Part shown: one piece after another, positions 56,350 through 64,000 of the stretch
Layout of the letters: each line of letters starts with the position of its first letter
Position numbering within the stretch: the first letter of the stretch is position 1
Origin: Brumimicrobium mesophilum
Lineage (GTDB): Bacteria; Bacteroidota; Bacteroidia; Flavobacteriales_D; Crocinitomicaceae
Reading direction: 5' to 3'
NCBI RefSeq assembly: GCF_003025005.1
Contig: NZ_PVSS01000014.1
Coordinates: 46,481-110,480 of the forward strand
DNA length: 64,000 nt
Translations under genes and position numbers: made by a program
Notes under the pieces: model-generated
Databases searched by the model: none
What the model was told of the DNA's origin: nothing
The model's input: the letters and a program-made list of their open reading frames with translations, nothing else

Positions 56350-56678
56350 ATATTTGTTTTGTCACGGAAATTATTCCTATATTATAGACCAAGTATTTTA
56401 CCAAATTATTTTTATTGTGGAAAACTACAAACCTGCCAAAGGGCTAGCTAAATACTGAATAGCCGAAATTACAATTCCTTCTGAATTCAGCACTTCTTGA
56501 TCGTGTACTAAGTACGAATTTAGGTTGAACAAGAACATAAACTAATAGAAAAATAAGTGGACTAAGTTTCATTCCTAAAGGTGAAAAGGGTAGAAGACTT
56601 TTGAAATCAACCGCAAATTAATATCAAACTTAGCGTTTTCAGCTCATTAATAGTCTTGAAAAAAATCAAATGTATGAT

Positions 56679-58109
56679 TCATTTAAAAGTGACAGGCTGA
56701 AGTTTCCATTTACCCTCAACTATGAATAAATTGGAACTATTATTGTTAACTTTTAATTCAAAATGTTGAGCATCTATTTTGGTTATTGAATCAACACTCA
56801 TATTTTCTAAAATTTCATTAAAATGTTTGATTATTTGGTTTTTATCCGTTTCAGAAAAGTAATTACCCGTCCTGATATGATTATCCTCTAAACTGTTAAT
56901 CATGGATTCTAGTTCATCATTTCTATAAACACATAAATATTTCATAGCATAGATAATATCATCATTTTCAAATGCTGCAATTAGGGAGTTGAACAATTCG
57001 ACAACACTTGATTGTGGATACATGGATATGTCCTCGTCAATACTTTCAAATTGATCTAATTTTTGATTTTGTGGCTCGATATAATTTAGTTCAGCTTTTC
57101 CTTTTGAGAAGGATGCTGTTATATTAATACATGGCACTAGAAAAGAATGATCTGTCGAATCCACTTGTTGCAAGAAATACGGTATCAGAGAATCATGAAG
57201 TTCATGTTGGTATTTAGCCATAAATACACCCCATTTGAGCCACTCAGCATCAAAGGGAAGTTTATACCAAATTTTATTCTTAGCATTTTGGTAAAGTTCG
57301 TACCTGGCTCCAAGAACAACACCATCACCACTTTTAACTTCGGTAACGAGCGTGTCATTTTGATAATCACCATTAATCACAGTGGTCTTATATATCAAGG
57401 TGTCTTGGTAACGTTTTGAATCCGTATTTTCAAACCATTCAATACCAATGAAACACCCATTTTCCCCTATCGTTATACGTTCTTCAATTAAATCAAACTT
57501 CACCCACTCATTCCCCTTCGTTCCTGACTTCACAATGTTAGAAGAAGTGAGTTCTTTGTCAGGTTTTATTTCTATCAAAGAAACATCATAAACATGTATT
57601 CTAAAATAACCATCGGGATAACCATTATCTGTAATGTACACATTGACGTATTTTAATACCCCAGGAGCTGAATAAATGTTTGGAATATGAACTGCTTGTA
57701 TAGTTCCATTCTGAGATGTTATTCCATATTGAGGAAATAATTTTCTTGGCTTTTTAGTAACGCCAAGTTTCTTCAATTTATACTTGCCTTTTTTTTGAAC
57801 AACAGCTACTTCTTCTAATTGTTGTTGTTTTGGAATTAATGGTATTTTACTCGAAGAATGTAAATTTTTTACTGCAATTTTTTTTGTCGCAAAACCAATA
57901 CTTGAAATGATTAAAGAATCATTATTAAAACGTAATGAATCCAAAAAAAAGTAGCCGTCGTGATTGGAGATTACATATTTATTATTCTTAACGGCACGAA
58001 TATGAGTAAATGGGACTGGTTCAGAACTCAAACTATCAACAACTTGAATTTGAGCAAGATGATAACCATGAATAATTAAAAAAATAAATAAGGTCAATAA
58101 TTTTAACAT
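56679..58109 (-). CDS. Exported protein with carboxypeptidase-regulatory-like domain
   Basis: 476 aa. Signal peptide (TLFIFLIIHGYHLAQ), then a CarboxypepD_reg-like beta sandwich (about 20-95: VVDSLSSEPVPFTHIRAVKN; SLIISSIGFATKKIAV) often seen at the start of TonB receptors and other envelope proteins, followed by a 380-residue region without recognised domain (FRIHVYDVSLIEIKPDKEL; GCFIGIEWFEN). No barrel pattern is seen. Surface or periplasmic; function unknown. Confidence 0.75.
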   Translation of the reverse strand: MLKLLTLFIFLIIHGYHLAQIQVVDSLSSEPVPFTHIRAVKNNKYVISNHDGYFFLDSLRFNNDSLIISSIGFATKKIAVKNLHSSSKIPLIPKQQQLEEVAVVQKKGKYKLKKLGVTKKPRKLFPQYGITSQNGTIQAVHIPNIYSAPGVLKYVNVYITDNGYPDGYFRIHVYDVSLIEIKPDKELTSSNIVKSGTKGNEWVKFDLIEERITIGENGCFIGIEWFENTDSKRYQDTLIYKTTVINGDYQNDTLVTEVKSGDGVVLGARYELYQNAKNKIWYKLPFDAEWLKWGVFMAKYQHELHDSLIPYFLQQVDSTDHSFLVPCINITASFSKGKAELNYIEPQNQKLDQFESIDEDISMYPQSSVVELFNSLIAAFENDDIIYAMKYLCVYRNDELESMINSLEDNHIRTGNYFSETDKNQIIKHFNEILENMSVDSITKIDAQHFELKVNNNSSNLFIVEGKWKLQPVTFK

Positions 58110-58467
58110 AATATCAGTATTTGAAAATAATTACCTTCAGGTTTTAACAAGGATCATTATACACGGTATGTACCCCTACTTCTAGCCAAAGGAAATACGT
58201 CTTAGTAGTTTTACTTCTAATATGTAAGAGGTCATTACAAGGCCACTAACTTTCATAAAGGTATTTATCTAATTAGGTTAAACAAAATAAGTGCAGAGTA
58301 AAACTATTATTATTAGATGAGTAATATAAAACTCTCTATTGAACTGAAATTTTATTAGGCTAATCGAATGCTGGGCAAAAGGAGTCTAAGACAAACTACT
58401 TTTGATAATAATTTTCTGTTTTTTCCTTTATTTTAAAATGGTGTTCTTATTCTTTAGTGTGTTTACG

Positions 58468-58552
58468 TTGCTCATAACGTTCGGCACTATGCTTTGTGCC
58501 GTCTCTCGAATATACACTTTTCGGCATTAAGCATAGTGTATGTTATAGTGCG
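58468..58552 (-). other. attC-like foldback site D
   Basis: Plus-strand arms GCACTATGCTT (58484-58494) and AAGCATAGTG (58529-58538) are complementary; outer CATAAC (58473-58478) pairs with GTTATAG (58542-58548). The minus strand therefore starts CTATAAC and ends CGTTATGAGCAAC. It begins right at the TGA of the gene at 58553. The part 58110-58467 is AT-rich, with no recognised gene. Confidence 0.7.
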
Positions 58553-59113
58553 TCAAATTGTTAGCCTAAGAGTTTTATCTTCCAGCAGTATTTGTATGCT
58601 ATTAGCGTCACATCCGATAACCGTTGAATCTGGCATTCCAATATCAACGGAAACACAAAAAGTGTCACCATTTTCTAAATTAAAAACAATACTATGGTCG
58701 AAAATAGTTGAATAAAGTGTAGAAGATTCTGCATTAAATGTTTGAGTGTCACGATCGGAATAAATATCAATGCTCTTCAATTTTGAACTACTTTTTAGCT
58801 TTATATCGGATGGTTCATGCAGTTCGTAGCGTTTAAATTGCTTGTCTTTTTCATATTTAATATCTCTAGGCTTTGAATTACAATCAACGTGCATCTGCCA
58901 GTATAAGCTTTTACCATCTAGTTCATTAGTCCAAAGGTTTAAAAACCCTTTTTCCAAACTAATGGAGAACGAGGATGAGCTAACAAGGTTATTTGATGCG
59001 GATATTGATAAGGTCGGTGCAAATACAATGTACAGAGTTTCACCAATAGCAGACCTCAAAGCATCTAAGCTATCATCATTTAGTTTATATGTTAATTCTG
59101 TTGTGGGCTTCAT
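58553..59113 (-). CDS. Hypothetical protein
   Basis: 186 aa, no signal peptide, predicted cytoplasmic. Mixed, beta-rich (LYIVFAPTLSISASNNLVSS; GDTFCVSVDIGMPDSTVIG). No family recognised. Its ATG abuts the arm of site E and its stop abuts site D: a one-gene unit bounded by two foldback sites, the clearest cassette-like unit in the window. Confidence 0.65.
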   Translation of the reverse strand: MKPTTELTYKLNDDSLDALRSAIGETLYIVFAPTLSISASNNLVSSSSFSISLEKGFLNLWTNELDGKSLYWQMHVDCNSKPRDIKYEKDKQFKRYELHEPSDIKLKSSSKLKSIDIYSDRDTQTFNAESSTLYSTIFDHSIVFNLENGDTFCVSVDIGMPDSTVIGCDANSIQILLEDKTLRLTI

Positions 59114-59244
59114 GCACTACGTTTTGGGTATGTAACGAATGGCTTTTCGAAGCGAATATCTGTCGCCCGTTGCAGAAAACGAAAAGCGATCTGAGAATGA
59201 ACGCAAACCACTAAATGCCATTTGTTATATACCTTTTGTTGTGC
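59114..59244 (-). other. attC-like foldback site E (long near-perfect arms)
   Basis: Left arm 59114-59143 and right arm 59217-59244 are almost complementary: GGTATGTAACGAATGGC against GCCATTTGTTATATACC, extended outward by GCACTACGTTTT / AAAGG...GTTGTGC. TAAC and GTTA lie opposite, as in attC. An inner CTTTTCG/CGAAAAG pair extends the fold. It fills the whole gap between the TAG of the gene at 59250 and the ATG at 59113. Confidence 0.75.
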
Positions 59245-59249
59245 ATTGC

Positions 59250-60386
59250 CTATTTATAATGTAATTCATTGCTCACTGATGTTGCAAATCGCACTCGTGG
59301 TACAATCGCGTGTCTGAATTCAAGTTCTGAACAGTCTGAGTTATTTACATTGAAGTAAAATTCATACTCATCATCCAATATCATAGTTTTAAAGGTTTCT
59401 GTGTCTACCACTAAAGTTCCATTTACATTTTTTGATTTTATCGTTGTAGTGAAATAACGGTTTCCAGGTAAAAAATAACCATTACTTGAAAATCCGGAGG
59501 AGTTCCCCTTAAATGCATTCTTACCTCTTGTGCCACTTAATAGATTGACCGTGGTGTCATTGTCATCAAAGTATAAATTACCCCAAGATTCAACAATAAT
59601 TTTAGTTCCATCATGGCTATTTCCTTGAAATGTAGATTTATAGTCATTGTAATTGATAAATAACTCTTCGGACTTGATTCCAGTCAAATTCAAGGAGTCA
59701 TCTTGAAAATGATTCGAGACTATCTCATTGCTTCTTATAAAGACTTTCTTAAAGGCTAAATCGCCATCTTCCGTTGCATACTCATAGAACAAATGCTCAC
59801 CATCTTTAAATGGATAAAAATCACCTGTACATTCTTCATTTAGATGAATCAGCGGAGAAAATCGTTTAGTGTCAATCTCATATTTATAAATTGAAGTTTT
59901 GTTTTTATCACTAAAATTTTTGTCCCAAACTCTATCTTGAGAAATTAAGAATCCCTTTGAGTTAGGTAACCATTGAATGTCAGTACTTAAGAATCTTTTG
60001 GATTTACGCTCATCCTGTACGGTATAAAGTCCTGTACAATCATCAATTGTGAAAAGTACTTTTCCTTTTTTGTCAATAAGTGTTAGCTCTTTATCAGTAT
60101 AAACTATTGCAAACTCACTATTAGGTGAAACGTAAACCTTTTCTGGTTGTGTTGTCCAAACAGGGTTTTGGTTTTGAATTAATTTACCAGTTGATGAGTA
60201 ATAAATTTTACCACCCTTAGAATAGAAGAATGGCTTACTTGAATTGAATTCAAAATTATCTAACTTAATTTCAGTTATTTCTGGAGATTCATTTAAATGT
60301 GATTTAAAGAAAAACCGCTGCAACAAGAAGTTGACACCAACTAAAAACACACCAAGAATTAAAAGTATTATCAGAAGTTTCTTCAT
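59250..60386 (-). CDS. Membrane-anchored propeller-like hypothetical protein
   Basis: 378 aa from ATG 60386 (KKLLIILLILGVFLVGVNFL anchor); an upstream TTG at 60428 would run into the conserved junction. The exported part has recurring short strands (FFYSKGGKIYYSSTGKLI; FAIVYTDKELTLIDKKGKVL; WLPNSKGFLISQDRVWD) like a WD40/PD40-type propeller. No family assigned. First gene next to the integrase remnant at 60444. Confidence 0.7.
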   Translation of the reverse strand: MKKLLIILLILGVFLVGVNFLLQRFFFKSHLNESPEITEIKLDNFEFNSSKPFFYSKGGKIYYSSTGKLIQNQNPVWTTQPEKVYVSPNSEFAIVYTDKELTLIDKKGKVLFTIDDCTGLYTVQDERKSKRFLSTDIQWLPNSKGFLISQDRVWDKNFSDKNKTSIYKYEIDTKRFSPLIHLNEECTGDFYPFKDGEHLFYEYATEDGDLAFKKVFIRSNEIVSNHFQDDSLNLTGIKSEELFINYNDYKSTFQGNSHDGTKIIVESWGNLYFDDNDTTVNLLSGTRGKNAFKGNSSGFSSNGYFLPGNRYFTTTIKSKNVNGTLVVDTETFKTMILDDEYEFYFNVNNSDCSELEFRHAIVPRVRFATSVSNELHYK

Positions 60387-60400
60387 TTTTCTGGTTATGC

Positions 60401-60443
60401 ACAACAATTGGCTATACGCATTGCGCATATATCGCCTATGTGA
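60401..60443 (-). other. Recombination-junction candidate (attI-like), copy 1
   Basis: 43 bp between the stop of the integrase remnant and the core GTTGTGC (minus strand, 60399-60405). Matches 53781-53823 until GTTGT and differs after it. The first gene starts 14 bp beyond. Confidence 0.6.
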
Positions 60444-60665
60444 TTACTCCAAATTTAACAATTCTTTTGAACTTTTAATATTTTTTGGTTGCTTTACTGC
60501 TATTAAGGTATAAACTTCAGTTGTTTTACTACTGCTGTGCTCCAACAAAGACTGAAAACATCTCAAATCTGTTCCGTTTTCTAATAAATGTGTCGCAAAG
60601 CTATATCTTAAAATATGTGGACTTACAATTTTCTTCATTCCTCCTTTCTTTACTAGAAATTGTGT
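60444..60665 (-). pseudogene. Tyrosine recombinase/integrase, C-terminal fragment
   Basis: Only the last 73 or so residues remain, with stop upstream at 60666-60668. Box II HxxR ([21 protein letters not shown]), the later His ([13 protein letters not shown]) and the nucleophile Tyr (EVYTL) are kept; the N-terminal domain and first catalytic Arg are missing. The body resembles XerC/D and IntI-type recombinases (the usual LGHSS Gly is Glu). It reads toward the genes that follow. A broken gene, no longer able to make a recombinase. Confidence 0.85.
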
Positions 60666-60666
60666 T

Positions 60667-60835
60667 TAAAGGAACTAGCATCTTCACCGGCCCTGACGGA
60701 AACGGAAATCCTGTTGAACTGGTTTGCTCAGCTGTATTCACGAAAAGAGCGACCAACGGAATGCTCCTTTTTGGGGATTTTACAGCGTGGCAAAAACAGG
60801 AAACAGATTGGAGATGGAGGCAGAAAAGGACGCTG
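60667..60835 (+). pseudogene. Orphan coding-like fragment
   Basis: Notably richer in G and C than its surroundings. Reads in one plus frame as GTSIFTGPDGNGNPVELVCS then AVFTKRATNGMLLFGDFTAW, without start or proper stop, abutting the truncated integrase on the other side. It looks like a piece of a gene brought in by rearrangement. Family not recognised; it might also be coding on the other strand. Confidence 0.35.
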
Positions 60836-60837
60836 AA

Positions 60838-60877
60838 ACAATTACGAATTATAAATATTTTAATTACGAATTGTACA
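60838..60877. repeat. AATTACG repeat copy before purM
   Basis: AATTACGAATTATAAATATT and AATTACGAATTGTA occur here. The same motif lies in other gaps (23.1, 26.1, 28.9-29.1, 38.5, 63.26 kb). Confidence 0.6.
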
Positions 60878-60989
60878 ACAAACTCATTAAAAAATCAGCA
60901 AATTCACAACTTAACGAATTAACGAATCAACAACACAACCAACTCTTAAATTTTAATTATCTTTGCGTTTTCATAATCGTAAAAGAATC

Positions 60990-62156
60990 ATGGCAGATAA
61001 TCGTTATAATCAAAGAGGTGTTTCCGCAGGGAAAGAAGATGTGCACAATGCAATTGCAAATATTGACAAGGGACTTTTCCCTAAGGCATTTTGTAAAATA
61101 GTTCCAGATTTATTGACTGGTAGCGAAGACCACTGTGTTGTAATGCATGCTGACGGTGCTGGAACAAAATCTGCTTTAGCATACATGTACTGGAAAGAAA
61201 CAGGAGATATTTCTGTTTGGAAAGGTATTGCTCAAGATGCTTTGATTATGAATGTTGACGATTTATTATGTGTTGGAGCTACGGATAACATCCTTGTTTC
61301 TTCTACTATCGGGCGTAACAAAAACTTGATTACAGGAGAGGTTCTTTCTGCGTTAATTAATGGTTCTGAAGAATTATTGGCTGATTTACGTGAAATGGGA
61401 ATCGGAATTGACTCAACTGGTGGTGAAACTGCTGATGTTGGAGATTTGGTTCGTACAATTATCGTAGATTCAACTGTGGTTTGTAGAATGAAACGTGAAG
61501 ATGTGATTTCTAATCACAACATAAAACCTGGAGATGTAATTGTTGGACTTTCATCGTCTGGACAAGCAACTTACGAAACAGAATACAATGGAGGAATGGG
61601 ATCGAATGGATTAACTTCTGCTCGTCATGATGTTTTCCATAAATATTTGGCAGAGAAATTCCCAGAGAGTTTTGACCCAAGTGTTCCTGATGATTTAGTG
61701 TATAGTGGAAATTACAAATTAACGGATGAAGTTGAAGGTAGTGCGCTTGACGCTGGAAAATTAGTACTTTCTCCAACGCGAACTTACGCTCCAATCATTA
61801 AGAAAATTTTAGACAATCACCGTGCAGACGTTCATGGAATGGTTCATTGCAGTGGTGGTGCACAAACTAAAGTATTGCACTTTATAGATAATTTACATAT
61901 TGTTAAAGATAACCTCTTCCCTATTCCACCGTTATTTAAAGCGATTCACGAAGAATCTGGAACGGATTGGAAAGAGATGTACAAAGTTTTCAATATGGGA
62001 CACCGAATGGAACTTTACGTACCTGAAGAAATTGCACAGGACATTATTAAGATTTCAGAATCATTTAATGTTGATGCACAAATTGTTGGTCGCGTAGAAG
62101 AAAGTGAAAGTAAAAAACTTACGATTACATCGGAATTCGGTACTTTTGAATATTAA
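60990..62156 (+). CDS. purM: Phosphoribosylformylglycinamidine cyclo-ligase (AIR synthase)
   Basis: 388 aa from ATG 60990 (ADNRYNQRGVSAGKEDVHNA), preferred over an upstream frame start at 60963. Forms aminoimidazole ribotide in purine synthesis. Typical blocks: VVMHADGAGTKSALAYMYWK, GIAQDALIMNVDDLLCVGAT, GIGIDSTGGETADVGDLVRT, GLSSSGQATYETEYNGGMGS. The longer form (E. coli 345 aa) is normal in Bacteroidota. 8 bp before prfA, so co-transcribed. Confidence 0.96.
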   Translation: MADNRYNQRGVSAGKEDVHNAIANIDKGLFPKAFCKIVPDLLTGSEDHCVVMHADGAGTKSALAYMYWKETGDISVWKGIAQDALIMNVDDLLCVGATDNILVSSTIGRNKNLITGEVLSALINGSEELLADLREMGIGIDSTGGETADVGDLVRTIIVDSTVVCRMKREDVISNHNIKPGDVIVGLSSSGQATYETEYNGGMGSNGLTSARHDVFHKYLAEKFPESFDPSVPDDLVYSGNYKLTDEVEGSALDAGKLVLSPTRTYAPIIKKILDNHRADVHGMVHCSGGAQTKVLHFIDNLHIVKDNLFPIPPLFKAIHEESGTDWKEMYKVFNMGHRMELYVPEEIAQDIIKISESFNVDAQIVGRVEESESKKLTITSEFGTFEY

Positions 62157-62164
62157 TCACATTT

Positions 62165-63250
62165 ATGGATAATACATTATTAAGCAAATTAGAAGCTATA
62201 CATTACCGTTTTAAGGAAGTTGGTCAATTAATCGTTGACCCTGACATTATTTCGGACATGACACGCTATGTTAAGCTGAACAAAGAATACAAAGATTTAG
62301 AGGAACTCGACAAAGTTTACGAAGAATATAAAAACGTCTTAGAAAACATCGCTTCGTCACGTGAATTACTTGCAGAGGAGAAAGATCCTGAAATGCGAGA
62401 AATGGCGAAAATGGAGCTAGATGAATTAGAGCATCAACGTCCAGAAATGGAGGAAGAAATCAAATTCATGTTGATACCTAAAGATCCAGAAGACGACAAA
62501 AACGTGATTATAGAATTGCGTTCTGGAACGGGTGGAGATGAAGCTTGTATTTTCGTTGAAGATATTTACCGTATGTACACCATGTACTTCAAGGAAAGAG
62601 GATGGAAAGTTGAAATCATCAACTCCAACGAAGGAACAACTGGTTACAAGGAGGTTTCCATGAACATTGAAGGAGATGGAGTTTATGGAACGATGAAATT
62701 TGAATCTGGTGTACACCGTGTTCAACGTGTCCCTGAAACAGAATCTCAAGGTCGTGTTCATACATCTGCCATTACCGTAGCAGTTTTACCTGAAGCGGAA
62801 GAAGTAGATGTTCAATTGAATATGGGTGACGTTCGTCGTGATACTTTCCGTGCTTCTGGAGCTGGGGGTCAACACGTAAACAAAACGGATTCAGCCATTC
62901 GTTTAACACACGCGCCTTCTGGAATTGTTGTTGAATGTCAAGATGGTCGTTCTCAACACAAAAACTACGATAAAGCCCTTACTGTTTTACGTTCAAGATT
63001 ATACCAAGTTCAATTGGACAAAATCATGGAAGAACGTGCTGAAAAGCGTAAGTCATTGGTTTCTTCAGGAGATAGATCTGCTAAAATCAGAACTTACAAT
63101 TATCCTCAAGGTAGAATTACGGATCACCGTATCAACAAAACAATGTACAATCTTTCGTCGTTTATGAACGGAGATATTCAGGAAATGGTTGATTCTTTGA
63201 AAATGGCTGAAAATGCTGAGAAATTGAAAGGTGAGGAAGGGATTGCTTAA
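62165..63250 (+). CDS. prfA: Peptide chain release factor 1
   Basis: 361 aa. GGQ motif in RASGAGGQHVNKTDSAIRL triggers peptidyl-tRNA hydrolysis. Stop-codon recognition motif PET in VPETESQGRVHTSA, i.e. the P-x-T type of RF1 (UAA/UAG), not the SPF type of RF2. No frameshift site is present, consistent with RF1. Followed by a strong terminator. Confidence 0.97.
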   Translation: MDNTLLSKLEAIHYRFKEVGQLIVDPDIISDMTRYVKLNKEYKDLEELDKVYEEYKNVLENIASSRELLAEEKDPEMREMAKMELDELEHQRPEMEEEIKFMLIPKDPEDDKNVIIELRSGTGGDEACIFVEDIYRMYTMYFKERGWKVEIINSNEGTTGYKEVSMNIEGDGVYGTMKFESGVHRVQRVPETESQGRVHTSAITVAVLPEAEEVDVQLNMGDVRRDTFRASGAGGQHVNKTDSAIRLTHAPSGIVVECQDGRSQHKNYDKALTVLRSRLYQVQLDKIMEERAEKRKSLVSSGDRSAKIRTYNYPQGRITDHRINKTMYNLSSFMNGDIQEMVDSLKMAENAEKLKGEEGIA

Positions 63251-63306
63251 ATAATTACGAATATTTTAATTACGAATTACGAATTTTGGTTAACTCAAAA
63301 ATATTC

Positions 63307-63340
63307 AAATGCGTTGCACTAATTGTGTAACGCATTTTTT
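63307..63340 (+). terminator. Rho-independent terminator of purM-prfA
   Basis: AATGCGTTGCAC / GTGTAACGCATT stem with a TAATT loop and a TTTTTT tail, 57 bp after prfA. The same hairpin is duplicated with changes at 63769-63803. Confidence 0.8.
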
Positions 63341-63485
63341 GATTGTTGGAATTCGATTATTCTGACTCTGCTCTGACTGCACAGGATATTCATTTTGGTA
63401 AAATGAATATCTGTCAAAAGAGATCCCTCGGCGTTTCACTTTGTCGGAATAACAGGTGATGGGTTTAGCTAGTCGGGAGAAATGT
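63307..63485. repeat. About 180-bp direct repeat, copy 1
   Basis: Copy 2 lies at 63769-63946, 462 bp away. Shared content in order: terminator-like hairpin, ATTCTGACTCTG, ATTCATTTTGGTAAAATGAA, TCAAAAGAGA, CTCGGCGTTTCACTTT, TGATGGGTTTAGCTAGTCGG and GAGAAAT. Small differences show age. No gene is found in 63251-64000. Confidence 0.88.
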
Positions 63486-63597
63486 TACTCAAGCTTCGCT
63501 TGAGTAACATTTCTCCCGAAAACCAACAAGATGAGTCGTCATTCCGACAAAATTTTAATTCTTTCATAAGAATTAAAATGCCGAGGAATCTCTTTTA
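63416..63597. repeat. Long nested foldback (MITE-like)
   Basis: Outer arms AAAAGAGATCCCTCGGC (63416 onward) and GCCGAGGAATCTCTTTTA (to 63597); next GTCGGAAT pairs with ATTCCGAC; the centre 63473-63520 is a near-perfect 22-bp-arm hairpin (GAAATGTTACTCAAGC-TTC-GCTTGAGTAACATTTC); a second small hairpin is ATTTTAATTCTT / AAGAATTAAAAT. The outer arm overlaps direct-repeat copy 1. Confidence 0.75.
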
Positions 63598-63675
63598 TAC
63601 TCCCTTTGGTCATGAGATCACTTCGCTAAGTGTACAAAACGTTCTTTTCATTGTTGGAATTTTACTTGATTCTAA

Positions 63676-63760
63676 AATTGAAAGATTGAAGGATTGAAAG
63701 ATTGAAGGATTGAAGGATTGAAGGATTGAAGGATTGAAAGATTGAAAGATTGAAGGATAA
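63676..63760. repeat. 8-bp microsatellite GATTGAAR
   Basis: About ten tandem copies of GATTGAAG or GATTGAAA between the foldback and direct-repeat copy 2. Confidence 0.9.
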
Positions 63761-63768
63761 ATTTATTA

Positions 63769-63946
63769 AAATGCGTTACGCTGATTGTGTAACCCATTTT
63801 TTTGTTTGTGGGAATTTAATTATTCTGACTCTGTTTTGACTGAAAAGATTATTCATTTTGGTAAAATGAATATCTGTCAAAAGAGACTCCTCGGCGTTTC
63901 ACTTTATCGGAATGAAAGGTGATGGGTTTAGCTAGTCGGGAGAAAT
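63769..63946. repeat. About 180-bp direct repeat, copy 2
   Basis: Second copy of 63307-63485, including the terminator-like hairpin and ATTCATTTTGGTAAAATGAA. The sequence to 64000 is AT-rich, and no gene is seen. Confidence 0.85.
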
Positions 63947-64000
63947 TTTATTTCTTAATTACTTTTTTAACTTCATTTTGGTACTGATCAACAATATGAA

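Noticed and set aside
60485..60922. 145-residue plus-strand open frame
   Set aside because: Its first third is antisense to the integrase remnant and its end lies in repeats. Only the middle (60667-60835) looks coding, so only that part is listed as a fragment.
63482..63697. 71-residue plus-strand open frame
   Set aside because: It reads through the foldback and into the microsatellite; the apparent protein is a by-product of repeats.

Overview
The window is AT-rich DNA from a Bacteroidota chromosome, most like Flavobacteriales of the Crocinitomix/Fluviicola kind. Supporting evidence: type IX secretion (T9SS) genes (a PorU2-type sortase next to a PorV-like protein; a type B sorted adhesin with PorP/SprF and OmpA/PorE-like partners), DUF4290, gliding-type C-terminal sorting domains, weak ribosome binding sites, TAnnTTTG-type promoters, and dispersed palindromes of a kind common in that phylum. 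No tRNA, rRNA or CRISPR array was seen. The assignment is an inference from gene content.

Layout. 1-8.2 kb: the 3' end of dnaE, then porU2 and a porV-like gene on the other strand. 8.3-15.9 kb: pssA, a patch of small lipoprotein and membrane genes, a TlpA-like thioredoxin, murA (active-site Cys replaced by Asp) with DUF4290. 16-23 kb: thyA-folA-topB and a CxxC membrane protein facing xseA-xseB-dinB (nucleotide and DNA metabolism). 23.3-26 kb: an SDR-TetR-AarF operon. 26-32.4 kb: a 2OG-Fe(II) oxygenase, a TPR gene overlapping nth (lacking the Fe-S cysteines), DUF58, pdhB, pfkA. 32.4-39.3 kb: phenylacetyl-CoA epoxidase genes, paaABCD rightward and two paaE-type reductases plus an SDR leftward. 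39.4-45.9 kb: T9SS adhesin, PorP/SprF and OmpA cluster. 46.4-48.3 kb: dnaK.

48.3-51.4 kb: two related tandem-repeat arrays (about 115-bp and 221-bp units) flank a PadR regulator and its coupled membrane protein. The padR promoter carries two tandem palindromes and looks leaderless.

51.4-60.7 kb is the most unusual part: a run of unrelated small genes, all leftward (lipoproteins, GNAT, propeller proteins, membrane proteins). From 53.1 kb to 59.2 kb five junctions hold a foldback site with TAAC...GTTA ends, like integron attC sites. Two decayed 3' ends of tyrosine recombinase genes lie in it (53.82-54.0 and 60.44-60.67 kb). Both are followed by the same 43-bp sequence, and their similarity stops at the same point, just before two different genes. 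I read this as a decayed integron-like cassette array with two integrase-proximal junctions, a proposal that needs a covariance-model search and comparative genomics.

60.7-64 kb: an orphan coding-like fragment, purM, prfA, then a repeat-filled tail with a prfA terminator, a duplicated 180-bp element, a long foldback and an 8-bp microsatellite. Several dispersed repeat families (GGACGTTTTGCAAAACGTCC-type palindromes; AATTACG repeats; ACCGCAAAGG-type elements) recur between genes.
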